From assembly GCF_016756775.1 (NCBI RefSeq), contig NZ_JAERMU010000006.1, positions 1-64,000 on the forward strand: a stretch of DNA of 64,000 nucleotides, in the 5' to 3' direction. The notes beneath the pieces were generated by a model, which worked only from the letters and a program-made list of their open reading frames with translations, searched no databases and was not told the origin of the DNA. The position numbers and the translations under genes were made by a program. Within the stretch, counting starts at the first letter, position 1. Each line of letters begins with the position of its first letter. Source of the stretch: Dryocola clanedunensis subsp. sulfonylureivorans (GTDB lineage: Bacteria; Pseudomonadota; Gammaproteobacteria; Enterobacterales; Enterobacteriaceae). Positions 18,710 to 27,753 of this stretch are shown one piece after another.

Positions 18710-18948
18710 AAAACCACCCGAGTATCCATTCAAAAAAATCACGACGCGCGCCGCACTCATTGTTTCAAGTTGTAAGTAAGCTAACGTGCGAGCCCGCTTA
18801 AAGAAACATGGCATTGGTAAAGTTTATTAAGTTTATTCGATATTTTGCGCACATGCCGCAGTCGCACTTATTTTTTTATCGCCTGTGGTAGTGCTATGGT
18901 GTTTTCTTAAACGAAACGCAGAGCAGATCACACTAACCAGGAGCTTGT

Positions 18949-19572
18949 ATGATAACCGTTTGGGGCAGAGACAATTCAACCAATGTGAAGAAGGTGCTTT
19001 GGTGTCTGGAAGAGCTGGGCGAAAAATATCATTCCATTCCTGCCGGCGGGAAATTCGGTAAAACGCACGATGCTGAATATCTGGCTATGAATCCTAACGC
19101 GCTGATCCCGTGCATCCACGACGATGCTACCGATCTGACGCTTTGGGAATCCAACACCATTGTCCGCTACCTGGCAGCACAGTACGGCAGGAAAACGCTT
19201 TGGGTGGAAGAGCCGGCGGCGCGTGCAAGCGGTGAGAAGTGGATGGACTGGTCAGCAACGCTGGTTCCGCCTTACCGCGGCGTGTTTATGAGCCTGGTGC
19301 GTACCGCGCCTGAGCTGCGCGACCAGAAGCTGATTGAAGAGAGCATCGCCCAGTGCGACGCGCTGTTTGGCATTCTGGATGCAGAACTGGCGAAGCAGCC
19401 GTGGCTGAGCGGCTCAGCTTTTGGGCCTGCGGATATCGCGCTGGGACCTTCAGTTTACGCGTTACTCAATCTGGATATTCAGCTGGGGCCACACGTTAAC
19501 CTGCATCGCTGGTATCAGCAGTTGACCCAGCGCCCGGCATTTCAGAAAACCGTCATGATCCCCCTGAGCTAA
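18949..19572 (+). CDS. gstB: Glutathione S-transferase GstB
   Basis: A 207-residue cytoplasmic GST. The thioredoxin-like N-terminal domain includes [20 protein letters not shown], and [15 protein letters not shown] holds the glutathione-binding Glu-Ser pair. The helical C-terminal domain ends in the motif [13 protein letters not shown] shared with E. coli GstB (YliJ). The ribosome site AGGAG at 18940-18944 fixes the ATG. It overlaps the convergent yliI by 4 bases. Confidence 0.92.
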   Translation: MITVWGRDNSTNVKKVLWCLEELGEKYHSIPAGGKFGKTHDAEYLAMNPNALIPCIHDDATDLTLWESNTIVRYLAAQYGRKTLWVEEPAARASGEKWMDWSATLVPPYRGVFMSLVRTAPELRDQKLIEESIAQCDALFGILDAELAKQPWLSGSAFGPADIALGPSVYALLNLDIQLGPHVNLHRWYQQLTQRPAFQKTVMIPLS

Positions 19573-20678
19573 CTTTTTGGGCTGAGCTTCAGCAGCTGCC
19601 CATCAGATTCGTCGGTCAGGACGTACAGGTAGCCGTCCGGGCCGACGCGTACATCCCTTATTCGCTGTTGACGATCCTCAAGCAGGCGCTGCTGGCCCGT
19701 CACCTTGTCGCCCCTGAGCGTCAGCTCAATCAGATTTTCCTCCTTCAGCGCACCGATGAACAGCTTGCCTTTCCACTGGGGGAATTTATCGGCGTTATAG
19801 AACGCCATACCGCTTACCGCAGGCGAAACTTTCCAGTAATGGCCCGGCTGTTCGGTACCGGCCACGATCTCCCCTTTAGCTTCCGGGACGGCTAAACCGC
19901 TGTAGTTGATGCCCCACGTAGCAATCGGCCAGCCATAGTTTTTACCGGCCTGCGGAATGTTAATTTCATCGCCACCGCGCGGGCCATGTTCGTTCAGCCA
20001 GAGCTCACCGTTTGCAGGATTGATAGCCAACCCCTGCGGATTGCGATGACCATAGGACCAGATCTCCGCCCTCACCCCCGGCTTACCGACAAACGGGTTA
20101 TCTTTCGGCAGCGAACCATCTTCGTTCAGGCGCACTACCTTGCCCTGAAGTTTGTTGAGATCCTGGGCGGCAGGACGCTGGTTATTTTCGCCAAGGGCGA
20201 TAAAAAGATGCCCTTTTCCATCAAATGCCATCCGCCCGCCAAAGTGGTTACCTGTAGAGAGTTTGGGCTGCTGGCGGAAAACAACTTTGAAATCCTCAAG
20301 GCGCTGGAAATCCGGGCTGAGTATGCCGTAGCCCACGGCGGTTCCCGCTTTATCATCATCGCCCGCTTCTGCATAGCTGAGCCATACCCTGCGGCTCTTT
20401 GCAAAATCAGGTGCCAGCACCACGTCAAACAGCCCCCCTTGCCCGTGGGCCCAAACCTTAGGGACACCGCTTATAGGGTCGCCTGGTCCCTCCCCAGGCT
20501 GCCAGCGGCGCAGCTGACCGTCGCGGAGCGTGATAAGCATACCTTTATTCTCCGGCAGGAATGCCAGCGACCAGGGATGATCGAGCTTGCTTTGCAGGAC
20601 GTCGACATTAACCCCTGCGGCACAGGTGAAACCTGTTGTCAGAAAGAGAACAGAAGCGATGAGGGTCCGGGTCGGCAT
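19569..20678 (-). CDS. yliI: PQQ-dependent aldose sugar dehydrogenase YliI
   Basis: A 369-residue periplasmic six-bladed beta-propeller of the soluble glucose dehydrogenase family that oxidises aldoses with PQQ. A signal peptide (about 1-22, ending TGFTCAAG) is followed by family blocks [52 protein letters not shown] and GKNYGWP. No PQQ biosynthesis genes are visible here. In E. coli the enzyme depends on external PQQ. Confidence 0.92.
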   Translation of the reverse strand: MPTRTLIASVLFLTTGFTCAAGVNVDVLQSKLDHPWSLAFLPENKGMLITLRDGQLRRWQPGEGPGDPISGVPKVWAHGQGGLFDVVLAPDFAKSRRVWLSYAEAGDDDKAGTAVGYGILSPDFQRLEDFKVVFRQQPKLSTGNHFGGRMAFDGKGHLFIALGENNQRPAAQDLNKLQGKVVRLNEDGSLPKDNPFVGKPGVRAEIWSYGHRNPQGLAINPANGELWLNEHGPRGGDEINIPQAGKNYGWPIATWGINYSGLAVPEAKGEIVAGTEQPGHYWKVSPAVSGMAFYNADKFPQWKGKLFIGALKEENLIELTLRGDKVTGQQRLLEDRQQRIRDVRVGPDGYLYVLTDESDGQLLKLSPKS

Positions 20679-20791
20679 GGCTATCTCCTTTGCGGGTAAC
20701 AGAATAAGGGTAGCCGCCCGACTTCCAGGCAGAGGTATTTTTACACAACCTTAAACAGCTTGATGGGGAGCCCCCCCCTTTTGACGCCTTG

Positions 20792-21175
20792 TCAGGCATC
20801 GATGGCTAGCTGGACGGTGTGGAGCTCGTTCAGGCTGTCTGAAAGCTGATGGAGACAGCTTTCAAGTTTATCGGCATCGATGGCAATATAATGCGGACAG
20901 TCATGCCGCCCGGTCATCAGTGAGATAGCGGCGGCAGAAAGCGCTGCAATTCCCCGCTCGAATGAAGCAGCCTGGTGGGCCGCAAGGCTTGCGGTAAACG
21001 TGGGGGCCTGCTCGCGATACTCATGACAAACCTCAAACAAGCTGTCACGCAGCTTTTCGCTTTCGGTCACCGACATGTATCCCTTTGCGCGTCGCAAAGA
21101 AAGATAGGACGAAACATCGGCCTGCGCTGCGACCATTTTTTTCAGCAGATAGCGTTCGATTGTGCTCCTGGACAT
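20792..21175 (-). CDS. bssR: Biofilm regulator BssR
   Basis: A 127-residue cytoplasmic protein, the same length as E. coli BssR (YliH). The conserved core is LRRAKGYMSVTESEKLRDSLF and LMTGRHDCPHYIAIDADKLESC. The ATG at 21175 is used because the alignment begins there. Reported effects on biofilm formation and indole/AI-2 responses come from E. coli; no DNA-binding motif is obvious. Confidence 0.85.
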   Translation of the reverse strand: MSRSTIERYLLKKMVAAQADVSSYLSLRRAKGYMSVTESEKLRDSLFEVCHEYREQAPTFTASLAAHQAASFERGIAALSAAAISLMTGRHDCPHYIAIDADKLESCLHQLSDSLNELHTVQLAIDA

Positions 21176-21311
21176 ACCTTTTTCCCTCCCTTTGTGAACT
21201 GATAAAACCCACATAGAGTATGGTTATATTTTAGGCGGCCAGAGGTGTTTTTGCGGGGATTCTTGATCCACCGCAATCACATTTACAGAAGGGAATAACG
21301 ACCGCTAAACG

Positions 21312-22523
21312 TCAGAGAGAGGCGTTTTTCGAGCAGGTTGAGGCTACGTTTTGCTCGCGCCACATTTGGCGCAGCACACTGTGCCCCAGGTTGTTTTGCC
21401 AGGTAAAACTATTTTGCAACACGACAATCGCAAAGTGATGCTGCCGGTCAATACCAATATAGCTGGAGTAGCCGCCGATATAGCCCACCTGGTAGGTAAT
21501 GGTCTGTTCATCGAAGCTGTCGCTGACCCAGGCGATATTTGCCGCCTCTTTCTTGCGCGGATAATAAACTTTCATGCTGTCAGCCATGGCTTTATCCAAC
21601 TCGGCATTTCCGCTGCCGTTGAGATGGGCGGCAGCAAAGGTCAGCAGGTCAGCGGTATCGGTATAAAGGCCCCCAGCTCCCAGCATATTGCCGGTGAACT
21701 GCCAGTCGGGAACGACCTGTCCGGTAGGGATAAACTTAGGCTGGCTTCCCGCGTGACCGATGGCCCGGAGTGGAAAGGCCTTTAAGGACTGCGGCGTGAA
21801 ACTGGTATTTTGCATACCCAGCGGCTGAAAGAGCAAATCGTGGGCTAATTTATCCGCACGCTGCCCTGTCTGGTACTTAAGCACATAATCCAGTATCGCG
21901 TAGCCCAGATTAGAATAACGTGGCTCATTGCGGGATGGTCTGGAGAAAGTCGCCAGATCGTCAATGACGTGGTCGCTATCAAGGTGCGGATAAAAATTCT
22001 CACCGTTGCCAAGATAGCGAACAAAAGCAGCTAACATTGGCAGGTCCATCGTCTGACGCGGAAGGCCCGAGGTGTGCGTCACGAGTTGCAACAGGGTAAT
22101 CTGCTTCGCATCTTCGCTAAGCGGGGTGCCAGGCGGCAGCAATTGTTCAAGCGTATCAGACCAGTGCAGCCGCCCCTGCGCAACCAGTACCGCCGTGGTT
22201 TCAGCGGTCATGCCTTTGCTCAGTGACCCCACCGCAAACAGCGTATCTTTTTTAACAGGATAATGTTGCTCACTGTCCGTCACGCCAAATTGCCAGTAGT
22301 GCCGCTGATTATGGGCATCGATCACCCCAACCGCCATTCCCGGTGAACGCAGGTCTACCATTTCTGGCAGCCAGCTGTTGATATCACGTGGCTGTGAGTC
22401 CCCACAGGCACGCTGTGCCAGCTGTGGCGCTTCCGCTTCGGGCGCCACGTTAGAAAGCGTACCGCATCCGGTCAGCAATACGCCGGAAATGACTAACAGT
22501 ACTGCTGCAGGCCTCAAAGCCAT
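21312..22523 (-). CDS. Class C beta-lactamase-like serine hydrolase, lipoprotein
   Basis: A 403-residue protein of the beta-lactamase/AmpH-like family. The start at the ATG 22523 gives a lipoprotein signal with lipobox LLTGC (Cys20); an in-frame GTG at 22541 would add 6 residues. The SxxK motif is S100-L-S-K103 (AVGSLSKGM), and Y203-S-N205 (RYSNLGY) is the second motif. The expected third motif (KTG or HTG/HGG) is replaced by VGYIGG in YQVGYIGGYSSYIG, so beta-lactamase activity is doubtful. An esterase or D-Ala-peptidase role is possible. It lies 43 bases after a small lipoprotein gene on the same strand. The gene is absent between bssR and rimO in K-12. Confidence 0.83.
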   Translation of the reverse strand: MALRPAAVLLVISGVLLTGCGTLSNVAPEAEAPQLAQRACGDSQPRDINSWLPEMVDLRSPGMAVGVIDAHNQRHYWQFGVTDSEQHYPVKKDTLFAVGSLSKGMTAETTAVLVAQGRLHWSDTLEQLLPPGTPLSEDAKQITLLQLVTHTSGLPRQTMDLPMLAAFVRYLGNGENFYPHLDSDHVIDDLATFSRPSRNEPRYSNLGYAILDYVLKYQTGQRADKLAHDLLFQPLGMQNTSFTPQSLKAFPLRAIGHAGSQPKFIPTGQVVPDWQFTGNMLGAGGLYTDTADLLTFAAAHLNGSGNAELDKAMADSMKVYYPRKKEAANIAWVSDSFDEQTITYQVGYIGGYSSYIGIDRQHHFAIVVLQNSFTWQNNLGHSVLRQMWREQNVASTCSKNASL

Positions 22524-22566
22524 GACTCTTTTTTCACGCACGTTTACTCATCATAAATGCTTCAAA

Positions 22567-22872
22567 TTAGTTAGCTGCAACGCAAGGCTTAGCGCTCAGC
22601 TCAACCAGTAACGTTCGGTCATTACCGGTTTTTTTAACGGCAAGATTACTGCTGTGATAGCGATAAAGTGCCTGGCCACCGCTCATATTCTGATAGGAGT
22701 AACGTCTGCCGTTATACCAGGCGTAATCGCCATCAAGCGCCAGTTTTTCACCACCGCAGACAAACTTCTGGGCGGTATCCGGCGGCGTGTTCAGCGGAGT
22801 AGGGATAACGTTACAGGCGGACAGCAATAGCAATCCGGCGAAAAGACCGATAATAGTGGTAATCTTGCGCAT
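22567..22872 (-). CDS. Small lipoprotein of unknown function
   Basis: A 101-residue protein with a lipoprotein signal (MRKITTIIGLFAGLLLLSAC, Cys20). The mature part is about 80 aa, rich in Tyr and Asn, with two further cysteines near each end (KFVCGG and AKPCVAAN) likely to form a disulfide. The size and Cys layout recall MliC-type lysozyme inhibitors, but the conserved inhibitor loop is not clearly present, so I do not assign it. It is upstream of the serine hydrolase lipoprotein and probably cotranscribed. Confidence 0.7.
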   Translation of the reverse strand: MRKITTIIGLFAGLLLLSACNVIPTPLNTPPDTAQKFVCGGEKLALDGDYAWYNGRRYSYQNMSGGQALYRYHSSNLAVKKTGNDRTLLVELSAKPCVAAN

Positions 22873-23489
22873 TTCTTCATCCTTTTAAGGTTCGTTAACA
22901 TCCGGGCAAAGCGGCAGTGATAATAAAGCGTACCGCCCTGCCGGGCAAAATAAGAGATGTCGCAAAACACCAGAAAAGGATGAATCGTCATGCTTAAGAA
23001 ACCCATCCTTGCGGTACTGCCCGCTTTCCGCAAACCTGAGCCGGAAGGAAAAAGTTAGCCTGGTAACGAAATCGTGGGCGGATAATAATGGTTTCAGCAT
23101 TGCGTTTTTAACATTTAGAGCTCCTCTCAGCGTGCTGAGTTCAGCTCATTGTGCTTGTAACAAATAGCTCACATCCAACAGGCCTTATCATACTTATAAA
23201 ATCCCAGATTCAAGAAGTTTATATTTAAACAACTTAAATTCACTCGTGAAGCGATTTGATTTCAAAGAGTTACTGATTGGTTTACGCGTATTAACTCCGT
23301 GTGGTATAGGGTATTATCATTAAAACATTGTTTTTTTATCTTAGGCCCGTTACATTTTGATCACCTGAGTGCTTCGCTAGCCATATTAGCCCTATTGATA
23401 AACGATCACGCCATTTATCAAGTTATCAATCCATTATTTGAAATAGCGAGTAATCCACTGTTAACCTTATAAGCGTGTAAAAAATCGCC
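22873..23489. other. Gene-free region of 617 bases, divergent promoters
   Basis: This gap separates the lipoprotein operon (minus) from the first LysR-type gene (plus). The right half is strongly AT-rich compared with the flanking core genome. A strong ribosome site on the minus strand (GAGAGGAG near 23118-23125) precedes ATG 23114, which begins a peptide of only six codons, MLKTQC. Its stop lies just past an ATG (23100) that opens a 71-codon frame ending at 22885, of unknown reality. No transposase remnant or tRNA was seen. Confidence 0.55.
23395..23421. promoter_or_regulatory. Inverted repeat upstream of the first LysR-type gene
   Basis: TTGATAAA (23395-23402) and TTTATCAA (23414-23421) are perfect 8-base arms with an 11-base centre, ending 68 bases before the start codon. 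The size and position fit an operator for autoregulation, but no binding is known. Confidence 0.45.
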
Positions 23490-24401
23490 ATGCATAATAA
23501 TATAGACTTATCTCTTCTGAAAGTTATCAGCACGCTCGTAAGTTGTGGTAGTGTAACGAAAACAGCCGAAATCCTTAATGTTTCACCTGGGGCTATCAGC
23601 TACTCTCTTAATAAAGCGAGATTCCAGACCGGGGCGCATCTTTTCATTCGAACACGAACGGGAATGAAACCCGATTCAACGGCACTGGAATTAAGTCTTC
23701 GCTATCAAAAATTCAATTCCAGCCTCAGCGATAAAAATGAATCAGAATCCGCCTTACAGCGTGAAGAATTAACCTTCAATACCTTCTCACTTATTGAACT
23801 GATGCTGGCACCCGCCATGCCACAGATTGCAGAAGATCGGCCCTTATTCCGCCATATTTTTCGTCCCTACATGAATAGTGTTCCGGAAAGAATAAGATTA
23901 CTCAGAGAGCGCGAAATAGATATTGATATTGGCTCAAAACTCCCTGCTGACTCAATGATCGGTAAAACGAAATTATTCTCATCTAAAGTAGCTATCGTGG
24001 CGAGTGCAAAAAACCGTCATATCGGTTCTGAGTTTACCCTGAAAGACTGGTACAGCCATCAGCATGCCGTCTGGTCAGAAATGGTAGATTATTATACAAA
24101 AGATATTACGCAATCCGGGACAGTACTAAAACATTTTGAAGCCCGCAAAATATCAGTGATTTCTGGCAGCATTATTAACATGCTCACTTTTTGCGCCGCG
24201 ACAGACTGCATTATGGTTGTGCCTGCTTATTGTGTGCCGATACTTGAGAAAAAATTTGACCTGCGAAGCTATTCAATGCCTGAAGAAATTGAGACATGGT
24301 ATGACTGCTTTGTGCATTTCAATTTGCAACTGGTTGAAGAATCAACCGTCATCGATTATGTACACAATATGATCGGTAAAGTTAAAAGTTTATATGGTTG
24401 A
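23490..24401 (+). CDS. LysR-type transcriptional regulator (first of two paralogues)
   Basis: A 303-residue protein with an N-terminal winged helix-turn-helix (about 5-62) containing GSVTKTAEILNVSPGAISYS and an LTTR effector-binding region (about 90-300). It shares clear motifs with the next gene: VSPGAISYSLNKAR versus ISPSAISYTLNQAR, and EIDIDIGSKLP versus EVDIDIGGKLP, so the two arose by duplication. The effector part is diverged. AT-rich coding relative to the flanks suggests transfer. Target genes and ligand are unknown; the divergent lipoprotein operon is one candidate target. Confidence 0.88.
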   Translation: MHNNIDLSLLKVISTLVSCGSVTKTAEILNVSPGAISYSLNKARFQTGAHLFIRTRTGMKPDSTALELSLRYQKFNSSLSDKNESESALQREELTFNTFSLIELMLAPAMPQIAEDRPLFRHIFRPYMNSVPERIRLLREREIDIDIGSKLPADSMIGKTKLFSSKVAIVASAKNRHIGSEFTLKDWYSHQHAVWSEMVDYYTKDITQSGTVLKHFEARKISVISGSIINMLTFCAATDCIMVVPAYCVPILEKKFDLRSYSMPEEIETWYDCFVHFNLQLVEESTVIDYVHNMIGKVKSLYG

Positions 24402-24439
24402 AGAGCATAAAAGCTATTGCAACGCATTAAGGAATAGTA

Positions 24440-25303
24440 ATGGACGATTTGAATATTAAGCAGCTAGCCATCATCAATGCAGTTATTGAGTGTAAAAGCG
24501 CAGCGCTCGCGGCGCAAAAATTAAATATTTCGCCTTCAGCAATCAGCTACACGCTTAATCAAGCACGTAAGATTACCGGCATGAAGCTTTTCACACGAAC
24601 GGCTAAAGGATTAACCGCAAACCCTGAAGTTTTTGAGCTACAAAAACAATATCAGCAGATATCCTCTCTTAATTCCTCGCGCAGTGACTTCATTATTACG
24701 ACCTATTCGCCAATAGAAATGATTCTCTCTCAGCATCTTTATAAGGTGATGAATCACTCGGAAACAACCTCGCTACGCTTCATTACTATGGATTGTAATG
24801 AAGAAAACAGACTGGTGAAACTGAAGCACCGCGAGGTGGATATTGATATTGGCGGAAAATTGCCTGATGACAAATCTATTATCTGCGCCCACTACCTGCA
24901 TTCTGAAGTTTGCGTTGTAGTGAATGCAGCTCATCCGACGATTGGTAAAAGCTTCTCATTAGCAGACTGGCAGCAGAACCAGCATTTACGCTGGCGTCGG
25001 GATATAGGAAGCATTGCGGACATTCTTGACGGTCTGAAATCCTCCGAAACATTGATGATGGTTCGTGACATCGCCTACGAGAGTGCAAACCTTCTCACTC
25101 TGGCGGCCATTTGTTCGCAAAGTCCTTATATTATGTTAATACCGAAGCTATTCCTGCCATCCTTGAAAAAAATATTCCCGTTAAAACACTTTGACCTGCC
25201 TGATGGTCATTCCTTAACCTTTGACTGTTACATTCATTATCATCGCTCGATGGCAGCTAACATCAATCAGCTGGCGCTTCACGATGCTTTTGAATCAAGC
25301 TAA
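24440..25303 (+). CDS. LysR-type transcriptional regulator (second paralogue)
   Basis: A 287-residue protein with an N-terminal helix-turn-helix (about 5-60, KSAALAAQKLNISPSAISYT) and an effector-binding region. It begins 38 bases after the stop of the first paralogue, so the two are probably cotranscribed, and their conserved motifs show common ancestry. Two adjacent LysR paralogues with no metabolic gene in between is unusual; they might form mixed oligomers or act on different targets of one system. Function is unknown. Confidence 0.88.
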   Translation: MDDLNIKQLAIINAVIECKSAALAAQKLNISPSAISYTLNQARKITGMKLFTRTAKGLTANPEVFELQKQYQQISSLNSSRSDFIITTYSPIEMILSQHLYKVMNHSETTSLRFITMDCNEENRLVKLKHREVDIDIGGKLPDDKSIICAHYLHSEVCVVVNAAHPTIGKSFSLADWQQNQHLRWRRDIGSIADILDGLKSSETLMMVRDIAYESANLLTLAAICSQSPYIMLIPKLFLPSLKKIFPLKHFDLPDGHSLTFDCYIHYHRSMAANINQLALHDAFESS

Positions 25304-25618
25304 GGATACGATGGCCTCTGTTCATGACAAGTCATAACGTAATGATAATATAGTTTAGAGTGATTAATTAATCAGTACGTCAGCCTGTCATTTCGATATC
25401 GATAATTTAATATCGACTGGAATCATAACAATCGACAACACAATGCTGTTTTTTTAAATTACTATTTTAGCATTTCAACGGGTTTATAGGGTTTACCTGT
25501 CCCCCTATACAATATAAGGTTAAACGAATCCCTGATAATCAACAGAATTAGGGGTTCCTCGCACCACATTCAGAAAACTGCAATGAGTTTTTACGCTTTG
25601 CAATACAAGGTTTATTAA
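25304..25618. other. AT-rich gene-free region of 315 bases with palindromes
   Basis: No supported open frame is seen. It contains the perfect palindrome TGATTAATTAATCA (25361-25374) and a second dyad around CGATATCG...ATATCG (about 25394-25416). These are candidate operator or nucleoid-protein binding sequences in the promoter region of the LuxR-type gene. Confidence 0.5.
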
Positions 25619-26173
25619 ATGAAATTCGATGTAATAAGTGACAACTATTTCTATTGCGAAGGTATAAAGTCGCCTCAGACTGAGGTGCATTATGTCCTTA
25701 GCACACAGGATATTGATCATTTTTTTTCTCAGTTCGAACAAAATAACCACTTGATAATTGCTGTTGAAAACATGCACTTACGAGGAATGGCTATCGATCT
25801 TTGCCGCGCGTCACAAACGAAATACGTTGTCCTGCTGGAAGATATGATTAAAAACGACTGGTTTGAAATCGATAACGTTATCTATTTTTCAATGGATTGT
25901 TCGCAACAACATATTCGTAAAATAATAACATCTCCGGTGATGAACAAAGGGGACAAACTAACGCAACGTGAACTGGATATTCTGCCGCACGTGCATTTAA
26001 ACAACACGACCATGGCAACCAAACTGAACCTGTCGCAGAAAACAGCCAGCGGTTACAAAATCATTCTCAAGCGCAAGCTGAAGATGAAGGCTTTCAACTC
26101 ATTGGCCCTTGCGCGGATGAAGAATGCCATCATGTGCACCGACGTCGACGATCAGGGCTATCTGGTCTCTTAA
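25619..26173 (+). CDS. LuxR-family helix-turn-helix regulator
   Basis: A 184-residue protein. The C-terminal region (about 118-170) is a LuxR/FixJ helix-turn-helix: LTQRELDILPHVHLNNTTMA followed by TKLNLSQKTASGYKIILKRK. The N-terminal 110 residues lack a clear receiver phosphorylation site and resemble the divergent N-termini of orphan regulators that control fimbriae or surface factors, though no fimbrial genes are here. The ATG follows a weak ribosome site, and coding is AT-rich. It probably acts with, or is controlled by, the adjacent LysR pair; that is inference from position. Confidence 0.82.
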   Translation: MKFDVISDNYFYCEGIKSPQTEVHYVLSTQDIDHFFSQFEQNNHLIIAVENMHLRGMAIDLCRASQTKYVVLLEDMIKNDWFEIDNVIYFSMDCSQQHIRKIITSPVMNKGDKLTQRELDILPHVHLNNTTMATKLNLSQKTASGYKIILKRKLKMKAFNSLALARMKNAIMCTDVDDQGYLVS

Positions 26174-26198
26174 TAAGCGCCATTTTTAATCAACAAAC

Positions 26199-26264
26199 GC
26201 TTAGCATTACTATCACCAAAGCATCCGCTGTTGGATATGGTTTTTAGTGAGGCCAATGCTAAGC
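26199..26264. repeat. Long imperfect inverted repeat (66 bases)
   Basis: Perfect outer arms GCTTAGCATT (26199-26208) and AATGCTAAGC (26255-26264) continue inward with interrupted pairing (TCAC with GTGA, ATCC with GGAT). It sits just after the regulator island and before rimO, and could be a small mobile palindromic element or a structured 3' end. I do not recognise a named family. Confidence 0.55.
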
Positions 26265-26370
26265 GCTTTATCTGCTCCCCCGCGCCCTCAGACATAATAG
26301 TAGAGCCGTCTAAAAAACCCGTGTAAAATCGCCCGGTTTTTTTCTCTGTTTACTTTGTGAGCGTACACCC

Positions 26371-27684
26371 ATGCATCAACCCCGTATTGGCTTTGTCTCT
26401 CTCGGCTGTCCTAAAAATCTTGTTGATTCAGAACGTATTCTTACCGAATTACGCACCGAAGGTTACGATGTGGTGCCGAGCTATGACGATGCCGACATGG
26501 TTATTGTCAATACCTGTGGTTTCATCGACAGCGCCGTACAAGAATCGCTCGAAGCGATCGGTGAAGCGCTGAATGAAAATGGCAAGGTCATTGTGACCGG
26601 GTGCCTGGGGGCGAAAGAAGATCAAATCCGTGAGGTCCATCCTAAGGTGCTCGAAATCACCGGGCCGCACAGCTATGAGCAGGTTTTAAAACATGTTCAT
26701 CATCACGTACCAAAACCTATACATAATCCTTTCCTGAGTCTCGTACCGGAGCAAGGCGTCAAGCTGACTCCTCGTCACTACGCCTATCTTAAAATTTCCG
26801 AAGGCTGTAACCACCGCTGCACCTTCTGCATTATTCCATCTATGCGCGGCGATCTGGATAGCCGTCCTGTTGGCGACGTGCTGGCCGAAGCCAAACGCCT
26901 GGTCGATGCGGGCGTGAAAGAGCTGTTAGTGATTTCCCAGGACACCTCCGCCTACGGCGTAGATGTCAAACACCGCACTGGTTTTTATAACGGTGAGCCG
27001 GTGAAAACCAGCATGGTTAGCCTGTGCGAGCAGCTCTCGAAATTAGGTGTGTGGACGCGTTTGCACTACGTTTACCCTTACCCTCACGTAGATGAGGTTA
27101 TCCCGCTGATGGCGGAAGGCAAAATCCTGCCGTATCTGGATATTCCTCTTCAGCACGCCAGCCCGCGCATCCTCAAGCTGATGAAGCGCCCCGGCAGCGT
27201 AGACCGCCAGCTCCAGCGTATTAAGCAGTGGCGTGAGATTTGCCCGGATCTGACTTTGCGTTCAACCTTTATCGTCGGCTTCCCGGGGGAAACGGAAGAA
27301 GACTTCCAGCTGCTGCTCGACTTCCTGAAGGAAGCCCGTCTGGACCGCGTTGGCTGCTTTAAGTACAGCCCGGTGGAAGGCGCGACGGCGAATGAACTGG
27401 CAGACCAGGTGGCGGAGGATGTGAAAGAAGAGCGCTGGAACCGCTTTATGCAGCTGCAACAGCAAATCTCCGCGCAGCGTCTGCAGGAAAAGGTTGGCCG
27501 CGAAATCATGGTCATCGTGGACGAAGTGGATGAAGAAGGCGCGATTGGCCGCAGCATGGCTGACGCCCCGGAAATCGACGGTGCGGTATACCTGAACGGA
27601 GAAAGCAAACTGAAACCGGGCGACGTCGTTCGCGTGAAGGTTGATAACGCCGACGAGTACGATTTGTGGGGAAGCGTGGTTTAA
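26371..27684 (+). CDS. rimO: Ribosomal protein S12 methylthiotransferase RimO
   Basis: A 437-residue radical SAM enzyme that adds a methylthio group to Asp89 of ribosomal protein S12. The N-terminal UPF0004 domain holds three cluster cysteines ([21 protein letters not shown]). The radical SAM domain has the CxxxCxxC motif in [11 protein letters not shown]-terminal TRAM domain covers about 370-437. The protein is nearly identical to E. coli RimO but starts a few residues later, at MHQPRIGF. A hairpin with A/T arms (26312-26342) lies in the leader. Confidence 0.97.
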   Translation: MHQPRIGFVSLGCPKNLVDSERILTELRTEGYDVVPSYDDADMVIVNTCGFIDSAVQESLEAIGEALNENGKVIVTGCLGAKEDQIREVHPKVLEITGPHSYEQVLKHVHHHVPKPIHNPFLSLVPEQGVKLTPRHYAYLKISEGCNHRCTFCIIPSMRGDLDSRPVGDVLAEAKRLVDAGVKELLVISQDTSAYGVDVKHRTGFYNGEPVKTSMVSLCEQLSKLGVWTRLHYVYPYPHVDEVIPLMAEGKILPYLDIPLQHASPRILKLMKRPGSVDRQLQRIKQWREICPDLTLRSTFIVGFPGETEEDFQLLLDFLKEARLDRVGCFKYSPVEGATANELADQVAEDVKEERWNRFMQLQQQISAQRLQEKVGREIMVIVDEVDEEGAIGRSMADAPEIDGAVYLNGESKLKPGDVVRVKVDNADEYDLWGSVV

Positions 27685-27753
27685 CACGTCAGCGGCGGGT
27701 GGCGCTTGCCCGCCCTGCTCCTCTGTGTACGTTGCATCAACGCCCCCTCACAA

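Noticed and set aside
21312-22523. Calling the serine hydrolase an AmpC-type resistance gene
   Set aside because: It is a lipoprotein without the KTG motif and lacks an AmpR neighbour.
22567-22872. Assignment of the small lipoprotein as a lysozyme inhibitor (MliC)
   Set aside because: Only size, signal and Cys layout agree; the conserved inhibitory loop is not clear.
22990-23058. A 22-codon plus-strand frame (MLKKPILAVLPAF...)
   Set aside because: Too short to support without conservation; the ribosome site is weak.
22791-23100. Two minus-strand frames of 71 and 80 codons upstream of the small lipoprotein
   Set aside because: No signal peptide or family motif; only the short leader observation was kept as a finding.
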